Assembly (NCBI GenBank): GCA_023954255.1
Contig: JAMLIH010000010.1
Coordinates: forward strand, 1-64,000
DNA length: 64,000 bases
Reading direction: 5' to 3'
Source of the DNA: Phyllobacteriaceae bacterium
Lineage (GTDB): Bacteria; Pseudomonadota; Alphaproteobacteria; Rhizobiales; Rhizobiaceae
Of this stretch, positions 46,166 to 55,520 are shown piece by piece. The notes beneath the pieces were generated by a model. The model saw nothing but the letters and a program-made list of their open reading frames with translations. It had not been told where the DNA came from and ran no database searches. The position numbers were made by a program, and so were the translations under genes. How positions within the stretch are numbered: position 1 is the first letter of the stretch; each line of letters begins with the position of its first letter.

Positions 46166-47437
46166 ATGACGAAGTTTACCAATGAAGTCGCCGCCATCCA
46201 TGAGCGGCTCCAGCAGGTGTTCGAACCGACGCCGCTGCAGTTCAACCAGTATCTCTCCGACCGCTTCGGCGCGCGCATCTGGCTGAAGCGCGAAGACCTT
46301 TCGCCGGTGCGCAGCTACAAGATCAGGGGCGCCTACGCCTTCATCATCGAAATTGCCGAGAAAGACCCGGCACAGAAGCTGTTCGTCTGCGCCTCAGCCG
46401 GCAATCATGCCCAGGGCTTTGCCCATGCCTGCCGCCAGTTCCGAAAGAAGGGCGTCATTTTCATGCCGGTGACCACGCCGCAGCAGAAGATCATGAAGAC
46501 GACCTCCTTCGGCGTGCCGCATGTGGAAATCCGCCTGGTGGGCGACAGTTTCGACGAGGCCAACAAGGCCGCGCTCGATTTCTGCAGGGCCGAGGGCGGC
46601 GTCATGGTGCCGCCGTTCGACGATCCCAGGATCATTCGCGGTCAGGCGACGGTGGCGAAGGAAATCCTCGATCAACTGCCGGAAGGCGAAACGATCGACC
46701 GGGTGGTCCTGCCGGTGGGCGGTGGCGGACTTGCTTCCGGCGTGACGCATTACCTTGAGGACCGGTTGACGGGTGAGGGCGCGCGCGTGCCGCAGTTCAG
46801 CTTTGTCGAACCGGACCGTGCGCCAAGCCTGCTGGAAAGCCTGAAGGCCGGCAGGGTTGTTACACTGAAGGACATGGATACCTTCGTCGACGGCGCGGCG
46901 GTAGCGAAGATCGGCCGGCACTGTTTCAACCGGCTGAAGAAATACGATGCCTCCCAGGTCGTGCTGGCGCCGACCAACGGGCTGTGCGGCACGATGATCG
47001 AAATGCTCAATGTGGAGGGGATCGTGCTGGAACCGGCCGGCGCGCTGACCATCGATGCGCTGAAGCGGCTGCCACGCGAACAGGTTTCGGGAAAGACGAT
47101 CGTCTGCGTCACCTCGGGCGGAAACTTCGATTTCGAGCGCCTGCCGGAAGTGAAGGAGCGGGCGATGAAATTCGAGGGGCTGAAGAAGTACTTCATCCTG
47201 CGTTTTCCCCAGCGCCCAGGCGCGCTGAAGGACTTTCTGTTCATGCTCGGCCCTGAGGACGACATCGCGCGGTTCGAGTATCTGAAGAAATCGGCGCGCA
47301 ATTTCGGCTCGGTGCTGATCGGCATCGAGACGACGCGGCCGGAGAACTTCGAGCGGCTCAAGAAGAAGTTCGACCAGTCAGGCATGCGCTATCAGGACAT
47401 CACGGACAACGAAATCGTTGCCAATCTGGTGGTGTGA
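46166..47437 (+). CDS. ilvA: Threonine ammonia-lyase (threonine dehydratase)
   Basis: A 423-residue PLP enzyme of the shorter IlvA type. Lys52 in SYKIRGAY binds PLP; SAGNHAQG and VGGGGLASG are the cofactor phosphate and Ser/Gly loops. One ACT-like regulatory domain follows (YFILRFPQRPGALKDFL to SGMRYQDITDNEIVANLVV). It makes 2-oxobutanoate for isoleucine synthesis, probably under feedback by isoleucine. Confidence 0.93.
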   Translation: MTKFTNEVAAIHERLQQVFEPTPLQFNQYLSDRFGARIWLKREDLSPVRSYKIRGAYAFIIEIAEKDPAQKLFVCASAGNHAQGFAHACRQFRKKGVIFMPVTTPQQKIMKTTSFGVPHVEIRLVGDSFDEANKAALDFCRAEGGVMVPPFDDPRIIRGQATVAKEILDQLPEGETIDRVVLPVGGGGLASGVTHYLEDRLTGEGARVPQFSFVEPDRAPSLLESLKAGRVVTLKDMDTFVDGAAVAKIGRHCFNRLKKYDASQVVLAPTNGLCGTMIEMLNVEGIVLEPAGALTIDALKRLPREQVSGKTIVCVTSGGNFDFERLPEVKERAMKFEGLKKYFILRFPQRPGALKDFLFMLGPEDDIARFEYLKKSARNFGSVLIGIETTRPENFERLKKKFDQSGMRYQDITDNEIVANLVV

Positions 47438-47660
47438 AGGCGGCCGGGACAGACGGGCCCGGACATCGTGATTCGCGATTTGCCTTGCAATTGACGCATT
47501 TGACAGGCATATGCGCTTCGTTCGTTGCAAATTTGTTTGATGAAAACTGAACTGCCCCGGCTAGCCCGGTACTCTGACGTCTTCCTTCTACAATGCGAGC
47601 TACGACAAACGCTGCGGGCATGGTGTCTGCGGTGTAAACGCCATTGAAAGGAAATTCATC
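47438..47660 (+). promoter_or_regulatory. Promoter and long 5' leader of the cold-shock gene
   Basis: A 223-bp gene-free stretch before the cold-shock gene, AT-richer than its neighbours, with TTGACA at about 47499. Cold-shock mRNAs often carry a long leader that refolds at low temperature. AAAGGAAATTCATC precedes the ATG. I cannot fix the -10. Confidence 0.4.
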
Positions 47661-47873
47661 ATGGCTACCGGTACGGTAAAATTCTTCAACACCACCAAAG
47701 GTTACGGTTTCATTCAGCCCGATGACGGCGGCAAGGACGCTTTCGTTCACATCTCCGCTCTGGAGCGCGCCGGCATTCACTCGCTCAACGAAGGCGACAA
47801 GGTGAATTTCGAGCTCGTCACCGATCAGCGCAGCGGCAAGGTCGCTGCCGACAATCTTTCGATGGCATCGTAA
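47661..47873 (+). CDS. cspA: Cold-shock protein (CspA family)
   Basis: A 70-residue single cold-shock domain with both RNA-binding motifs: KGYGFIQP (RNP1) and DAFVHISAL (RNP2). The length is typical of alphaproteobacterial CspA. It binds single-stranded RNA and DNA and acts as an RNA chaperone. ATG 47661 has an AAAGGAAA ribosome-binding site. Confidence 0.95.
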   Translation: MATGTVKFFNTTKGYGFIQPDDGGKDAFVHISALERAGIHSLNEGDKVNFELVTDQRSGKVAADNLSMAS

Positions 47874-48219
47874 GTCATCGACACTACAAGCCTGAGGCGG
47901 CTATAGACGCCAGCCTGCCTTCTGCCGGCCGACCACGGATGTACTGGCGACCGGAAACAGGAAGACAGGCAACAGGCTTGAGCAATTCAGGTTTGACGGA
48001 ATCGGCAAAACCTGAATGCGTAAACCCAGTCAATGGGATAAATCATTGTCCCGTTTCTGATGAAACGTGAAATGATCTAAAAGGCACTTAAACCCGTCAA
48101 ACGTGGATGGGGGATGCCTTCGGCTCCGCATTGTAACCGATGCGGGGCTTTTTTATTGCCGTTGGCCCCTGCGGCTGTAAACTCCGGTACGCCCTGCAAC
48201 GTTGAAATGCCGGACAGTC
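47874..48219. other. 346-bp gap after cspA
   Basis: No gene is seen. A perfect 10-bp inverted repeat ATTCAGGTTT / AAACCTGAAT lies at 47985-47994 and 48008-48017 with no T-run, and a terminator follows at 48123-48156. The gap could hold a small RNA ended by that terminator, or an extended cspA 3' UTR. Confidence 0.4.
48123..48156 (+). terminator. Rho-independent terminator
   Basis: GCTCCGCAT (48123-48131), 8-base loop, ATGCGGGGC (48140-48148), followed by TTTTTTATT. It lies 250 bases after cspA, which is distant for that gene and leaves room for a short RNA. Confidence 0.78.
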
Positions 48220-48738
48220 ATGAACGAACCCGCACGCCGACCTTCTGCCGACAATCCGATCCGCGAAACCGACGATGACGCGCGTGCCCTGGCGCGGCAG
48301 CTGATGGCCGATGCGCAGTTTGCCGCCGTCGCCGTGCTCGAACTAGAGACCGGCATGCCGCTGGTCAGCCGCGTGGCCGTCGCCGTCGAGGCAGACGGTT
48401 CGCCCTTCGTGCTGGCCTCCGACCTCTCCGGCCACTCCAGGGCGCTGGCAAGGGACGGGCGGGCCTCGCTGCTGTTCGGCGAGCCGGGGCCCAAGGGCGA
48501 TCCGCTGACCCATCCGCGCGTCACGGTGATCGGCCGCATCGAAAAGCTTGAGCGTGGCGATCCGCAGCATGCCGCGCGGCGCGACTTCTGGCTGAAGAAG
48601 CATCCCAAGTCGAAGCTCTATGTCGACTTCGGCGACTTTCACTTCTGGCGCATGAAGGTGGAGCGCGCCAATCTCAATGGCGGTTTTGGCAAAGCCTACG
48701 AGCTGACGGCCGAAGATCTCAGACAGGCAGGTGCATGA
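48220..48738 (+). CDS. HugZ-like pyridoxamine 5'-phosphate oxidase-related protein
   Basis: A 172-residue split-barrel protein: ARALARQLMADAQFAAVAVLE, SRVAVAVEADGSPFVLASDLSGHSRAL, then KSKLYVDFGDFHFWRMKVERANLNGGFGKA. The last pattern, with conserved aromatic residues and GGFG(K/R)A, is shared with heme-utilisation proteins of the HugZ type. Heme binding or degradation is possible but unshown. Its stop overlaps the sirtuin start by four bases (ATGA). Confidence 0.8.
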   Translation: MNEPARRPSADNPIRETDDDARALARQLMADAQFAAVAVLELETGMPLVSRVAVAVEADGSPFVLASDLSGHSRALARDGRASLLFGEPGPKGDPLTHPRVTVIGRIEKLERGDPQHAARRDFWLKKHPKSKLYVDFGDFHFWRMKVERANLNGGFGKAYELTAEDLRQAGA

Positions 48739-49481
48739 GCGGCAAGGCGGCGGAGACAATCGTTCTCGAAAGCCTGATTGCCGGAGCCAGCAACATGGTG
48801 GTGCTGACGGGTGCGGGCATTTCGACGGAATCGGGCATTCCCGACTTCCGTTCGCCGAGCGGCATCTGGAGCCAGTTCACCATCATCGACTATGCCGAGT
48901 TCATGGTTTCGGAAGAGGCCCGGCTGGAGGACTGGCGGCGGCGCTTTGCGATGGAGGATCAGCTGGGTGAGGTGAGGCCCAACATCGGGCATGAGAAGAT
49001 CGCCGAATGGGTGCGCAGCGGCAAGTGTTCGACCCTGATTACCCAGAACATCGACGGGCTGCATCAGGCCGCCGGAACGCCGGCCGATGCGATCATCGAA
49101 ATTCACGGTAATGCGCGCCACGCCAGTTGCACCGCCTGCGGACTGCGTCACGAGATTGCCGAATGCCGCACGCAACTGGAGGAAACCGGACATGCGCCGC
49201 GCTGCCGGCAATGCGGCCAGATCGTCAAGTCCGATGTGGTGATGTTCGGCGAGTCGATGCCTGCGGCCGAGACCGAGGCGGCTTTCACGGCTGCGCAGTA
49301 TTGCGACCTTTTCCTGGCGATCGGCACTTCCCTGGTGGTCTATCCGGCGGCAGATCTGCCGGTTGCCGCGAAAGAGGCCGGCGCAAAGCTTGTCATTATC
49401 AACCGTGAGGAAACGCCGCTCGACCGCTATGCCAATCTGGTTGTTCGCGCAGGCATCGGCGCCGTGCTCGGCGCGTTGTGA
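48735..49481 (+). CDS. Sir2-family NAD-dependent protein deacylase
   Basis: A 248-residue sirtuin: GAGISTESGIPDFRSPSGIW binds NAD, TQNIDGLH follows, and HGN contains the catalytic His. Four zinc Cys are in CTACG and CRQCG. It removes acyl groups from lysines using NAD. The overlap with the preceding gene implies co-translation. Confidence 0.93.
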   Translation: MSGKAAETIVLESLIAGASNMVVLTGAGISTESGIPDFRSPSGIWSQFTIIDYAEFMVSEEARLEDWRRRFAMEDQLGEVRPNIGHEKIAEWVRSGKCSTLITQNIDGLHQAAGTPADAIIEIHGNARHASCTACGLRHEIAECRTQLEETGHAPRCRQCGQIVKSDVVMFGESMPAAETEAAFTAAQYCDLFLAIGTSLVVYPAADLPVAAKEAGAKLVIINREETPLDRYANLVVRAGIGAVLGAL

Positions 49482-49489
49482 GCGGTCGT

Positions 49490-50443
49490 TCAGTTGTCGC
49501 CAAAGCCCATGCCGAAGCCGGTACCGAGTTCGGGCTGCAGCACGATGACGGTGGGGCTTGCCGGCAGGGTGGCTAGCGAGACGGTAAACTCGCTTCCCTC
49601 GTGCACGTCGACGGCAAAGGAAGCGGAGATGTTGTCGACGAAGCGTTGCAGGGAGAAGCCCGAGAACCAGTGCATCGGCAGGATGATGGACGACCGGAAC
49701 TGGCGTGCCAGATCGGAAATGCCCTGAATGCTCAGGGTCAGGCCGCCATCGACGGGGATCATGAGGATGTCAAGGCGGCCGATTGCTGCGATGTGCTCAG
49801 GCGTAAGCGTGTGATGCAGATGGCCGACATGGCCGATGCACAGGCCCGCCATCTCGAAGATGAAGATCGAGTTGCCATCGGCCTCGATCAGCACGCCGCC
49901 GCTGTAGATGTCCGTCGTCACGTTGCGGATCAGGACATCACCGACCTCGAGGTAATGGCTGGCAGGGCCGGAGCCCTCGCCCCAGCCGCGAAGGACATGA
50001 GGAATGGCGGGGTTCGGGGCGGTGGTGTAGTGGGTGCCGTGGGCATGGTTCATGGTAACCACATCCGGCAGGCGGCCTGTTCCCGCCCGGCCGGCGAAAT
50101 CCGTGGCCATCACGATACCCTGAGGGCTTTCCATCCGGTAGGTCGAGTGCACCGCATAGCGGATGCGCACCGCGTCGGCCATCGACTGGGCCAGATGTTG
50201 CGGTGGAGCGAAGGGCCGGCCGGACGAAACGTTCGATACCTTCCACAGCAAGGGAGGATCGGCCAGGCCGGCAATCGCCAGGCAGGTGCTCGGGTGGCGA
50301 TTGTTTGCAGAGCCGTTGTCCGACTGCGCCGTGACCGGCTGCGCCCAGACAACCAGCGCCAGCAATGCCAGCACTACGGACATGGCAGTGGCAAGACTGC
50401 GCCAGTTTTTTTGATGGATGAACGGGCCACGAACAGGGATCAC
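49490..50443 (-). CDS. Exported metallo-beta-lactamase-fold hydrolase
   Basis: A 317-residue protein. I choose GTG 50443, preceded by AAGAAAGG, because it opens a signal peptide (LATAMSVVLALLALVVWAQPVTA); an ATG at 50383 gives a shorter version and the frame is open to 50587. The metal site reads MNHAHGTHYT, so the family's HxHxDH is H-A-H-G-T-H with Thr in place of the Asp, followed by GHVGHLHHTLTPEH and ILPMHWFSG. The fold is related to UlaG/RNase-Z-like hydrolases. The altered Asp may limit it to one metal or change its reaction. Confidence 0.75.
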   Translation of the reverse strand: MIPVRGPFIHQKNWRSLATAMSVVLALLALVVWAQPVTAQSDNGSANNRHPSTCLAIAGLADPPLLWKVSNVSSGRPFAPPQHLAQSMADAVRIRYAVHSTYRMESPQGIVMATDFAGRAGTGRLPDVVTMNHAHGTHYTTAPNPAIPHVLRGWGEGSGPASHYLEVGDVLIRNVTTDIYSGGVLIEADGNSIFIFEMAGLCIGHVGHLHHTLTPEHIAAIGRLDILMIPVDGGLTLSIQGISDLARQFRSSIILPMHWFSGFSLQRFVDNISASFAVDVHEGSEFTVSLATLPASPTVIVLQPELGTGFGMGFGDN

Positions 50444-51231
50444 GCCGCAAACCTTTCTTCGAAGCGTTGGTGCCCACCCGCAAACCAAGCTTAGCGTGGC
50501 TTGGTCAGCGAAATCAACTTGCCGGCAATCGCCTTTTCCTTTGATCCCGTTGGCAGAACGATCACGGGTTTTGAACAACCTAAACAATTGTCCAGTTATT
50601 GAAGAAGGCGGCGCGCACTACACCAAAAACTGTAGCAAGCGGCGCAACTGCAACGCCCGGTTTTCCATGTGCTGTAATCCATTTGACAAAATAAAGCCGT
50701 TTTTGTGGAAAATTCTGCCCGAGTAGACGCATTTTCGATGACTATTTTTTGGGCAATATTGTTCTTTCAGGCGAATAAAGAGCTGTTTCGCCAGTATTTC
50801 CGAGCCAAAGGTTCAAAAAGTAAACAGTCTGTTTACTTATTCTCACCATCAAACGCCGCTGCCCGGTTCACGAATTCCGTCCAAACATGATATCACACCC
50901 TGGTTCACGGGAAGCTGTTATGGAGACCGAACAAGACCTGGGGGGTCCTACCGGTCACGCAGGAATCTTGAGGAAGCATTCTGCGTCATAACCGTGAAGA
51001 GCATGGTCATACGGTGTGGAGCGTTCGAGCAAAACCCGTGTGGCCATGCTTGTTTCCGGCTTCGGCAAATCCGGCAGTTGAGGGCCCGCTTTCGGGCGTG
51101 CGGCAATCCGCTTGGAACAGGCGGGTATTTCCTGTGGCGCAAATCCGCGAAAGACAATAACCAGTGGCTGGCAATCCAATGGCCGGTGGGGCAGGCAGTT
51201 TTCCCGGCCGGCAATAGCGGGAATCTGTGTG
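50444..51231. other. 788-bp gap with an orphan operator
   Basis: I find no convincing gene. The part 50630-50900 is much richer in A and T than its surroundings. It contains a perfect inverted repeat AAGTAAACA-GTC-TGTTTACTT (50818-50838). One 61-codon reading frame at 50705 has no ribosome-binding site or recognisable features. Confidence 0.45.
50818..50838. promoter_or_regulatory. TetR-type operator-like inverted repeat
   Basis: Nine-base arms AAGTAAACA and TGTTTACTT around GTC, a perfect dyad of the kind bound by TetR-family repressors. No regulator gene lies within the window near it. Confidence 0.45.
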
Positions 51232-52431
51232 ATGGCGGAAAAGGGCATTTTGAGCGGCTACACCATTCTCGATCTGAGTTCGGTGGTTCTCGGGCCCTAT
51301 GCAACCCAGATGCTTGGCGATCTCGGCGCCGATGTGATCAAGATCGAGGGCCCGGCAGGTGACATCATGCGCCATGCCGGCCCGATGCGATCGAAGGGGA
51401 TGGGGCCGATCTATCTGACGATCAATCGCAACAAGCAGGCCATCACACTCGATCTCGCAAAGCCGGAAGCCAAGGAAATCCTCAAACGGCTGATCGCGAA
51501 GGCCGATGTCTTCTTCCACAATGTCCGCGCCAGCGGCATCAAGCGGCTGGGCTTCGACTATGACAGCGTGCGCGCCATCAAGCCGGACATCGTCTACGTC
51601 CATGCGGTGGGGTTTGCCTCGGGCGGGCAATACGAGGGCCGCCCGGCCTATGACGATCTCATTCAGGCGGCGAGCGGGCTGGCGCTGATGTTGCCGAGAC
51701 AGGACGGCAGCAAGGCGCCCCGCTATTTTCCGGGCCTGATGGCAGACAAGACGACGGCACTGTTTGCCGCCAATGCCCTGCTCGCCGGCCTGCTGCATCG
51801 CGAGAGGACCGGCGAGGGCCAGTTCATCGAGGTGCCGATGCTGGAGTGCATGGTATCCTTCAACATGGTGGAGAACCTTTATGGCCACGCCTTCGTGCCG
51901 CCCTTGGGCGATACCGCCTATTCGCGCTCGGTAAGCCCCCACCGCAAGCCCTATGCCACCAGGGACGGCTATATCGCAGTGATGCCCTACAGCGACGATA
52001 ACTGGCGGCAGTTCTTCACCCTGGGCGGCAGGCCGGAACTTGCCGACGATCCGCGTTTCGCCACCTATGCGGCGCGCACCGTCAACATCGACGAGATCTA
52101 CCGTCTTTCAGAGGAGATCTGCGCGCTGAAGACCACCGATGAATGGATGCGCGAACTGATGGCGGCCAGTGTGCCCTGCATGCGGGTGCACAGTCTGGAA
52201 ACCGTGCTGGAGGACCCGCAAATCGCCGGTACGGGATTTGCCGAGGTGCGCAACCATCCAAGCGAGGGCGACTACCGGGCAATCCACCAGCCGGTGCGCT
52301 ATTCCGCCAGCCCCTGCCCGATCAAGCGGGAGCCGCCGCGCCAGGGGGCTGACACCGATTCGATCCTTGAAGAGTTGGGATATGGCGAAGCGGAAATCGC
52401 CAGGCTTCGCGAGAACGGTGCCGCGGGCTGA
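51232..52431 (+). CDS. CaiB/BaiF family CoA-transferase (class III)
   Basis: A 399-residue enzyme: ILDLSSVVLGPYATQMLGDLGADVIKIEGP is the N-terminal signature; the catalytic Asp is in YDDLIQAASGL; further on GEGQFIEVPMLECMVSFNM. Class III transferases move CoA between carboxylic acids (oxalate, carnitine, mesaconate and others). The substrate here cannot be told. The start at 51232 has no clear Shine-Dalgarno; the open frame extends to 51112 but the extension has no family similarity. Confidence 0.9.
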   Translation: MAEKGILSGYTILDLSSVVLGPYATQMLGDLGADVIKIEGPAGDIMRHAGPMRSKGMGPIYLTINRNKQAITLDLAKPEAKEILKRLIAKADVFFHNVRASGIKRLGFDYDSVRAIKPDIVYVHAVGFASGGQYEGRPAYDDLIQAASGLALMLPRQDGSKAPRYFPGLMADKTTALFAANALLAGLLHRERTGEGQFIEVPMLECMVSFNMVENLYGHAFVPPLGDTAYSRSVSPHRKPYATRDGYIAVMPYSDDNWRQFFTLGGRPELADDPRFATYAARTVNIDEIYRLSEEICALKTTDEWMRELMAASVPCMRVHSLETVLEDPQIAGTGFAEVRNHPSEGDYRAIHQPVRYSASPCPIKREPPRQGADTDSILEELGYGEAEIARLRENGAAG

Positions 52432-52641
52432 GCGAAGCCGACCAGTAACTCAGGTTCAGAGCAGAAAAAATACTACCCGAAGGTGAGGCTGTGGTTCTAC
52501 GGGAAGCAGGGACCACCATGCACCACGGCGTGGCGCATGTGGCGGAGATAAAGTGGGGGATCGTCCGCCAAGCCTCAATCGGGCTAGGTATACTTACGCA
52601 GGGTAATTTTCAAGAAGTTATTGTCACTGTTGACAATTTTG

Positions 52642-53826
52642 TTACCCGCGCAGGTCGGAGAACGCATCGGCAAGGCGGTCCAGAGCCTCTGTCAGCACAG
52701 GCCGTGGCGTGGCGAAATTGAACCGGACCCAGTTCTCCCCGCCGGGGCCGAACTGGGGGCCGGGGCTCACGCCGATTCGGGCGTCTTCCGTTATGCGCTT
52801 CATGAAATCGCTGCGCTCAAGCCCGGTTCCGGTAAAGTCGACCCAGCCAAGATAGGTCGCCTCGATGTGCATGGCGCGGGTGCCGGGGATGTCCTTCACG
52901 ATGCGATCTGCCAGCAAGTCGCGGTTTGTTTCGAGATAGGGCAGCAGCGCATCGAGCCAGGCATCGCCATGGCGCTGGGCTGCTTCGGTGGCAAGCATGC
53001 CGAACAGGGGGAGAGACAGCAGGCCGGCGGCGGCGCAGGCAGATCTGAAGCGGCGGCGCAGTTCCGGATTGGAGATGATGGCGCCGCCTACATGGGCGCC
53101 CGCCAGGTTGAAAGTCTTGGTGGCCGCAGCGCAGGTGATCAGCCGGTCCATGATTTCCGGCATTACCTTGGCCGTCACGTGATGGGTGTATCCCGAATAG
53201 ACGAGATCGTGATGGATTTCATCGGCGATGAGCAGGAGGTCGCGTTCGATGCAGAATTCGCAGACGGCGCGGATTTCATCTTCCTTCCAGACCTGGCCGC
53301 CGGGATTGTGGGGCGAACACAGGATTACGATCCTGGCGTCGGCAGGAAGCGATGCGGCAAGCCCCTCCAGGTCCATGCGGTAGCGGCCCTGTTCGTTGAT
53401 CATCTGCTGGTTGTGAATGCGGCGGTTATTGGCAGCGATGATCTTGCCGAAGGCATGATAGGCGGGCGAGAAAACCACCACGTGATCGTTTTCCTCGCTG
53501 AAGGCCTGAAGCATCAGGCCGATGGCGGAGACGACGCCCGGTGTCGGGGTGATCCAGTCGGGATCGGGCTCCCAGCCGTGGCGGCGGGAGAGCCAGCCGC
53601 TCATCGCTTCCCGCCAGCCCAGATCGCCCGTGTAGTAGCCATGGGTGGAGCGTTGTACCTCTTCCAGCAGCGCTTCCTTAACGGCAGGCGGCGATTCGAA
53701 ATCCATGTCGGCAACCCACATGGCGATGGCATCTCTGCCCCTGGCGCCGACAGCCTTTTCCATCCCGTCCCATTTGCTGGAATGGGTATCCCAACGGTCG
53801 ATGACCTTGTCGAAGTCGAATGTCAC
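52642..53826 (-). CDS. MalY/PatB family PLP-dependent aminotransferase or C-S lyase
   Basis: A 394-residue fold-type I PLP enzyme. It starts MTFDFDKVIDRWDTHSSKWD, typical of the MalY/PatB group, with GYYTGDLGWREAMSGWL, CSPHNPGGQVW, IADEIHHDLVY and the PLP Lys in AATKTFNLAGAHVGG. Family members cleave cystathionine or cysteine conjugates. The start is GTG 53826 with GGAGG four bases upstream. Cystathionine beta-lyase is the best guess. Confidence 0.9.
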   Translation of the reverse strand: MTFDFDKVIDRWDTHSSKWDGMEKAVGARGRDAIAMWVADMDFESPPAVKEALLEEVQRSTHGYYTGDLGWREAMSGWLSRRHGWEPDPDWITPTPGVVSAIGLMLQAFSEENDHVVVFSPAYHAFGKIIAANNRRIHNQQMINEQGRYRMDLEGLAASLPADARIVILCSPHNPGGQVWKEDEIRAVCEFCIERDLLLIADEIHHDLVYSGYTHHVTAKVMPEIMDRLITCAAATKTFNLAGAHVGGAIISNPELRRRFRSACAAAGLLSLPLFGMLATEAAQRHGDAWLDALLPYLETNRDLLADRIVKDIPGTRAMHIEATYLGWVDFTGTGLERSDFMKRITEDARIGVSPGPQFGPGGENWVRFNFATPRPVLTEALDRLADAFSDLRG

Positions 53827-53915
53827 AGTGCCTCCGCACGCATTTTGAGAACGATCTGCATGGTGATGTCGTGTCGCAGACCAGGAAAGGGCCGTGTTCC
53901 GTTTGTATTCGGTTT

Positions 53916-54518
53916 TCAGGCCGTGGCAATCCTGCGGTAGATCCACAGACGCGCCGGCGGCAGATTCCTGAAAATCCAGTCGAGGGGTTCGACGGTATAG
54001 GTCTGCCAGTCCGGCGGTACCGGCGAATGCGGTCCATAGGAAAGCTGCACGATGGGCCTGCCTGCCGGCAGCCGGTTGAGCAGGTCCCTGACCAGCGCGA
54101 TGCGCTGTCCGACGGGGAAGTTGAGCAGCGGCAGGGCGCTGACAACCGAATCGAACCTGGACGCAGCCATTTCACCGAGCGCGTTCTGCAGGTCGAAGGC
54201 ATCGCCGTGAATGAAGTTCACGCCGGGATGTTCGGCCTCCAGATGGGGGATGAGCGAGGCGGTGTATTCGACGGAATAGAGATTTTCCGGCTTCACGCCG
54301 TGTCTGAGAATGGCCTTGGTGATGGCGCCGGTGCCGGGTCCCAGTTCGAGCACGGGCAGGCCCGACCCGGTATTGATGACGCTGGCCATGCGTGTTGCGA
54401 TGACCTTGCCGGTCGGGCAGATCGTGCCCATGGCCTTGGGCGACTCGACCCATGACTTGAAGAAACGGATTTCCTCGTCGAACCGCTCGGCTATTTTTTC
54501 AACCTTGAACCCGGACAT
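53916..54518 (-). CDS. pmtA: Phospholipid N-methyltransferase (PmtA-type)
   Basis: A 200-residue SAM-dependent methyltransferase: motif I is VLELGPGTGAITKAIL, then VNFIHGDAFDL and VVSALPLLNFP. Length and N-terminus (FFKSWVESPKAMGTICPTGK) match rhizobial PmtA, which methylates phosphatidylethanolamine to phosphatidylcholine at the inner membrane. GAGGGAG precedes the ATG at 54518. A similar family, rRNA dimethyladenosine transferases, is longer and less alike. Confidence 0.85.
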   Translation of the reverse strand: MSGFKVEKIAERFDEEIRFFKSWVESPKAMGTICPTGKVIATRMASVINTGSGLPVLELGPGTGAITKAILRHGVKPENLYSVEYTASLIPHLEAEHPGVNFIHGDAFDLQNALGEMAASRFDSVVSALPLLNFPVGQRIALVRDLLNRLPAGRPIVQLSYGPHSPVPPDWQTYTVEPLDWIFRNLPPARLWIYRRIATA

Positions 54519-54686
54519 CGAACTCCCTCTCGTGGCCCCGTTCCGCCACCGGCGGAAGATGCGACGGTTATAAACCGACGCAGCGGCAAATCCATTGTTT
54601 CTCGCATCTAATGCGCAGGTTTTTGCTGGAAATGCGGCCATGCCCGTATCCGCGGCTGCCCGCCGGGCCGTGGGAGGAGGCTTTGC

Positions 54687-55520
54687 CTACCGGCCGGCGG
54701 AGCGGATTGCGGCGGCGCGGGATTTTGCCAGGAAAACGGCGACGAACCACAGCGCCATGACAAGGACGATGGTCGGTGCCGGGGCGCTGTCGATGAAGAA
54801 TGCGGCGTAAACACCGGCAAAGGCAGAACTGGCCGCGACGGCCACGGAGGTAAGCAGCATCACGGGGAAGGTTCTCGTCAGCATGAAGGCGATGGCGCCG
54901 GGGGAAATCAGCAGCGCGATGGCAAGAATGAGACCGACCGCCTGAAGGGCGGCGACGATGGTCAGCGACAGCAGCGCCAGCAGGCCGTAATGATAGAGAC
55001 CCACTGGCTGGCCGGTTGCGCGAAACTGCTGGGGATCGAAGACATGCAGCATCAGGTCGCGCCATTTGAGCGCCAGGATGAGTGCGACAAATGCCGAAAT
55101 CACCAGCGCGTTGAGGACATCGGCCCAGGTGGAGCCGAGCAGGTCGCCGAACAGGATGTGGTCCAGATGGACATCGGTGCTGATCGCGGTGAACATGACG
55201 AGGCCGAGGGCGAACATGCCCGAAAACACCACGCCCATCACCGTATCCTCGCGCAGGCGGCTGTTGTCGCCGATGAAGCCGGTGGCAATGGCGCAGGTAA
55301 GCCCGGCGGCAAAGGCGCCGAGCGCCAGCGGCAGGCCGGCAATGTAGGCGAGCACGATGCCCGGCAGGACGGCGTGCGAGATCGCATCGCCCATCAGTGC
55401 CCAGCCCTTGAGCACGAGAAAGCAGGACAGCAGGCCGGCGGGAACGGATACGGCAAGCGCAATCAGGAAGGCCTGCTGCATGAAGGGAAACTGGAAGGGC
55501 ATCAGCATTGCGTCGATCAT
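54687..55520 (-). CDS. mntD: Manganese/iron ABC transporter permease
   Basis: A 277-residue permease of the ABC-3 family with about eight membrane helices. LKGWALMGDAISHAVLPGIVLAY is the family signature; LGSTWADVLNALVISAFVALIL and LLISPGAIAFMLTRTFPVML follow. It pairs with MntC to form the channel. It overlaps mntC by four bases (ATGA), and is the last gene of the mntABCD operon. Confidence 0.9.
   Translation of the reverse strand: MIDAMLMPFQFPFMQQAFLIALAVSVPAGLLSCFLVLKGWALMGDAISHAVLPGIVLAYIAGLPLALGAFAAGLTCAIATGFIGDNSRLREDTVMGVVFSGMFALGLVMFTAISTDVHLDHILFGDLLGSTWADVLNALVISAFVALILALKWRDLMLHVFDPQQFRATGQPVGLYHYGLLALLSLTIVAALQAVGLILAIALLISPGAIAFMLTRTFPVMLLTSVAVAASSAFAGVYAAFFIDSAPAPTIVLVMALWFVAVFLAKSRAAAIRSAGR

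Noticed and set aside
50705..50890. A 61-codon frame in the AT-rich gap
   Set aside because: No ribosome-binding site, signal peptide or conserved motif; it overlaps the TetR-like dyad.
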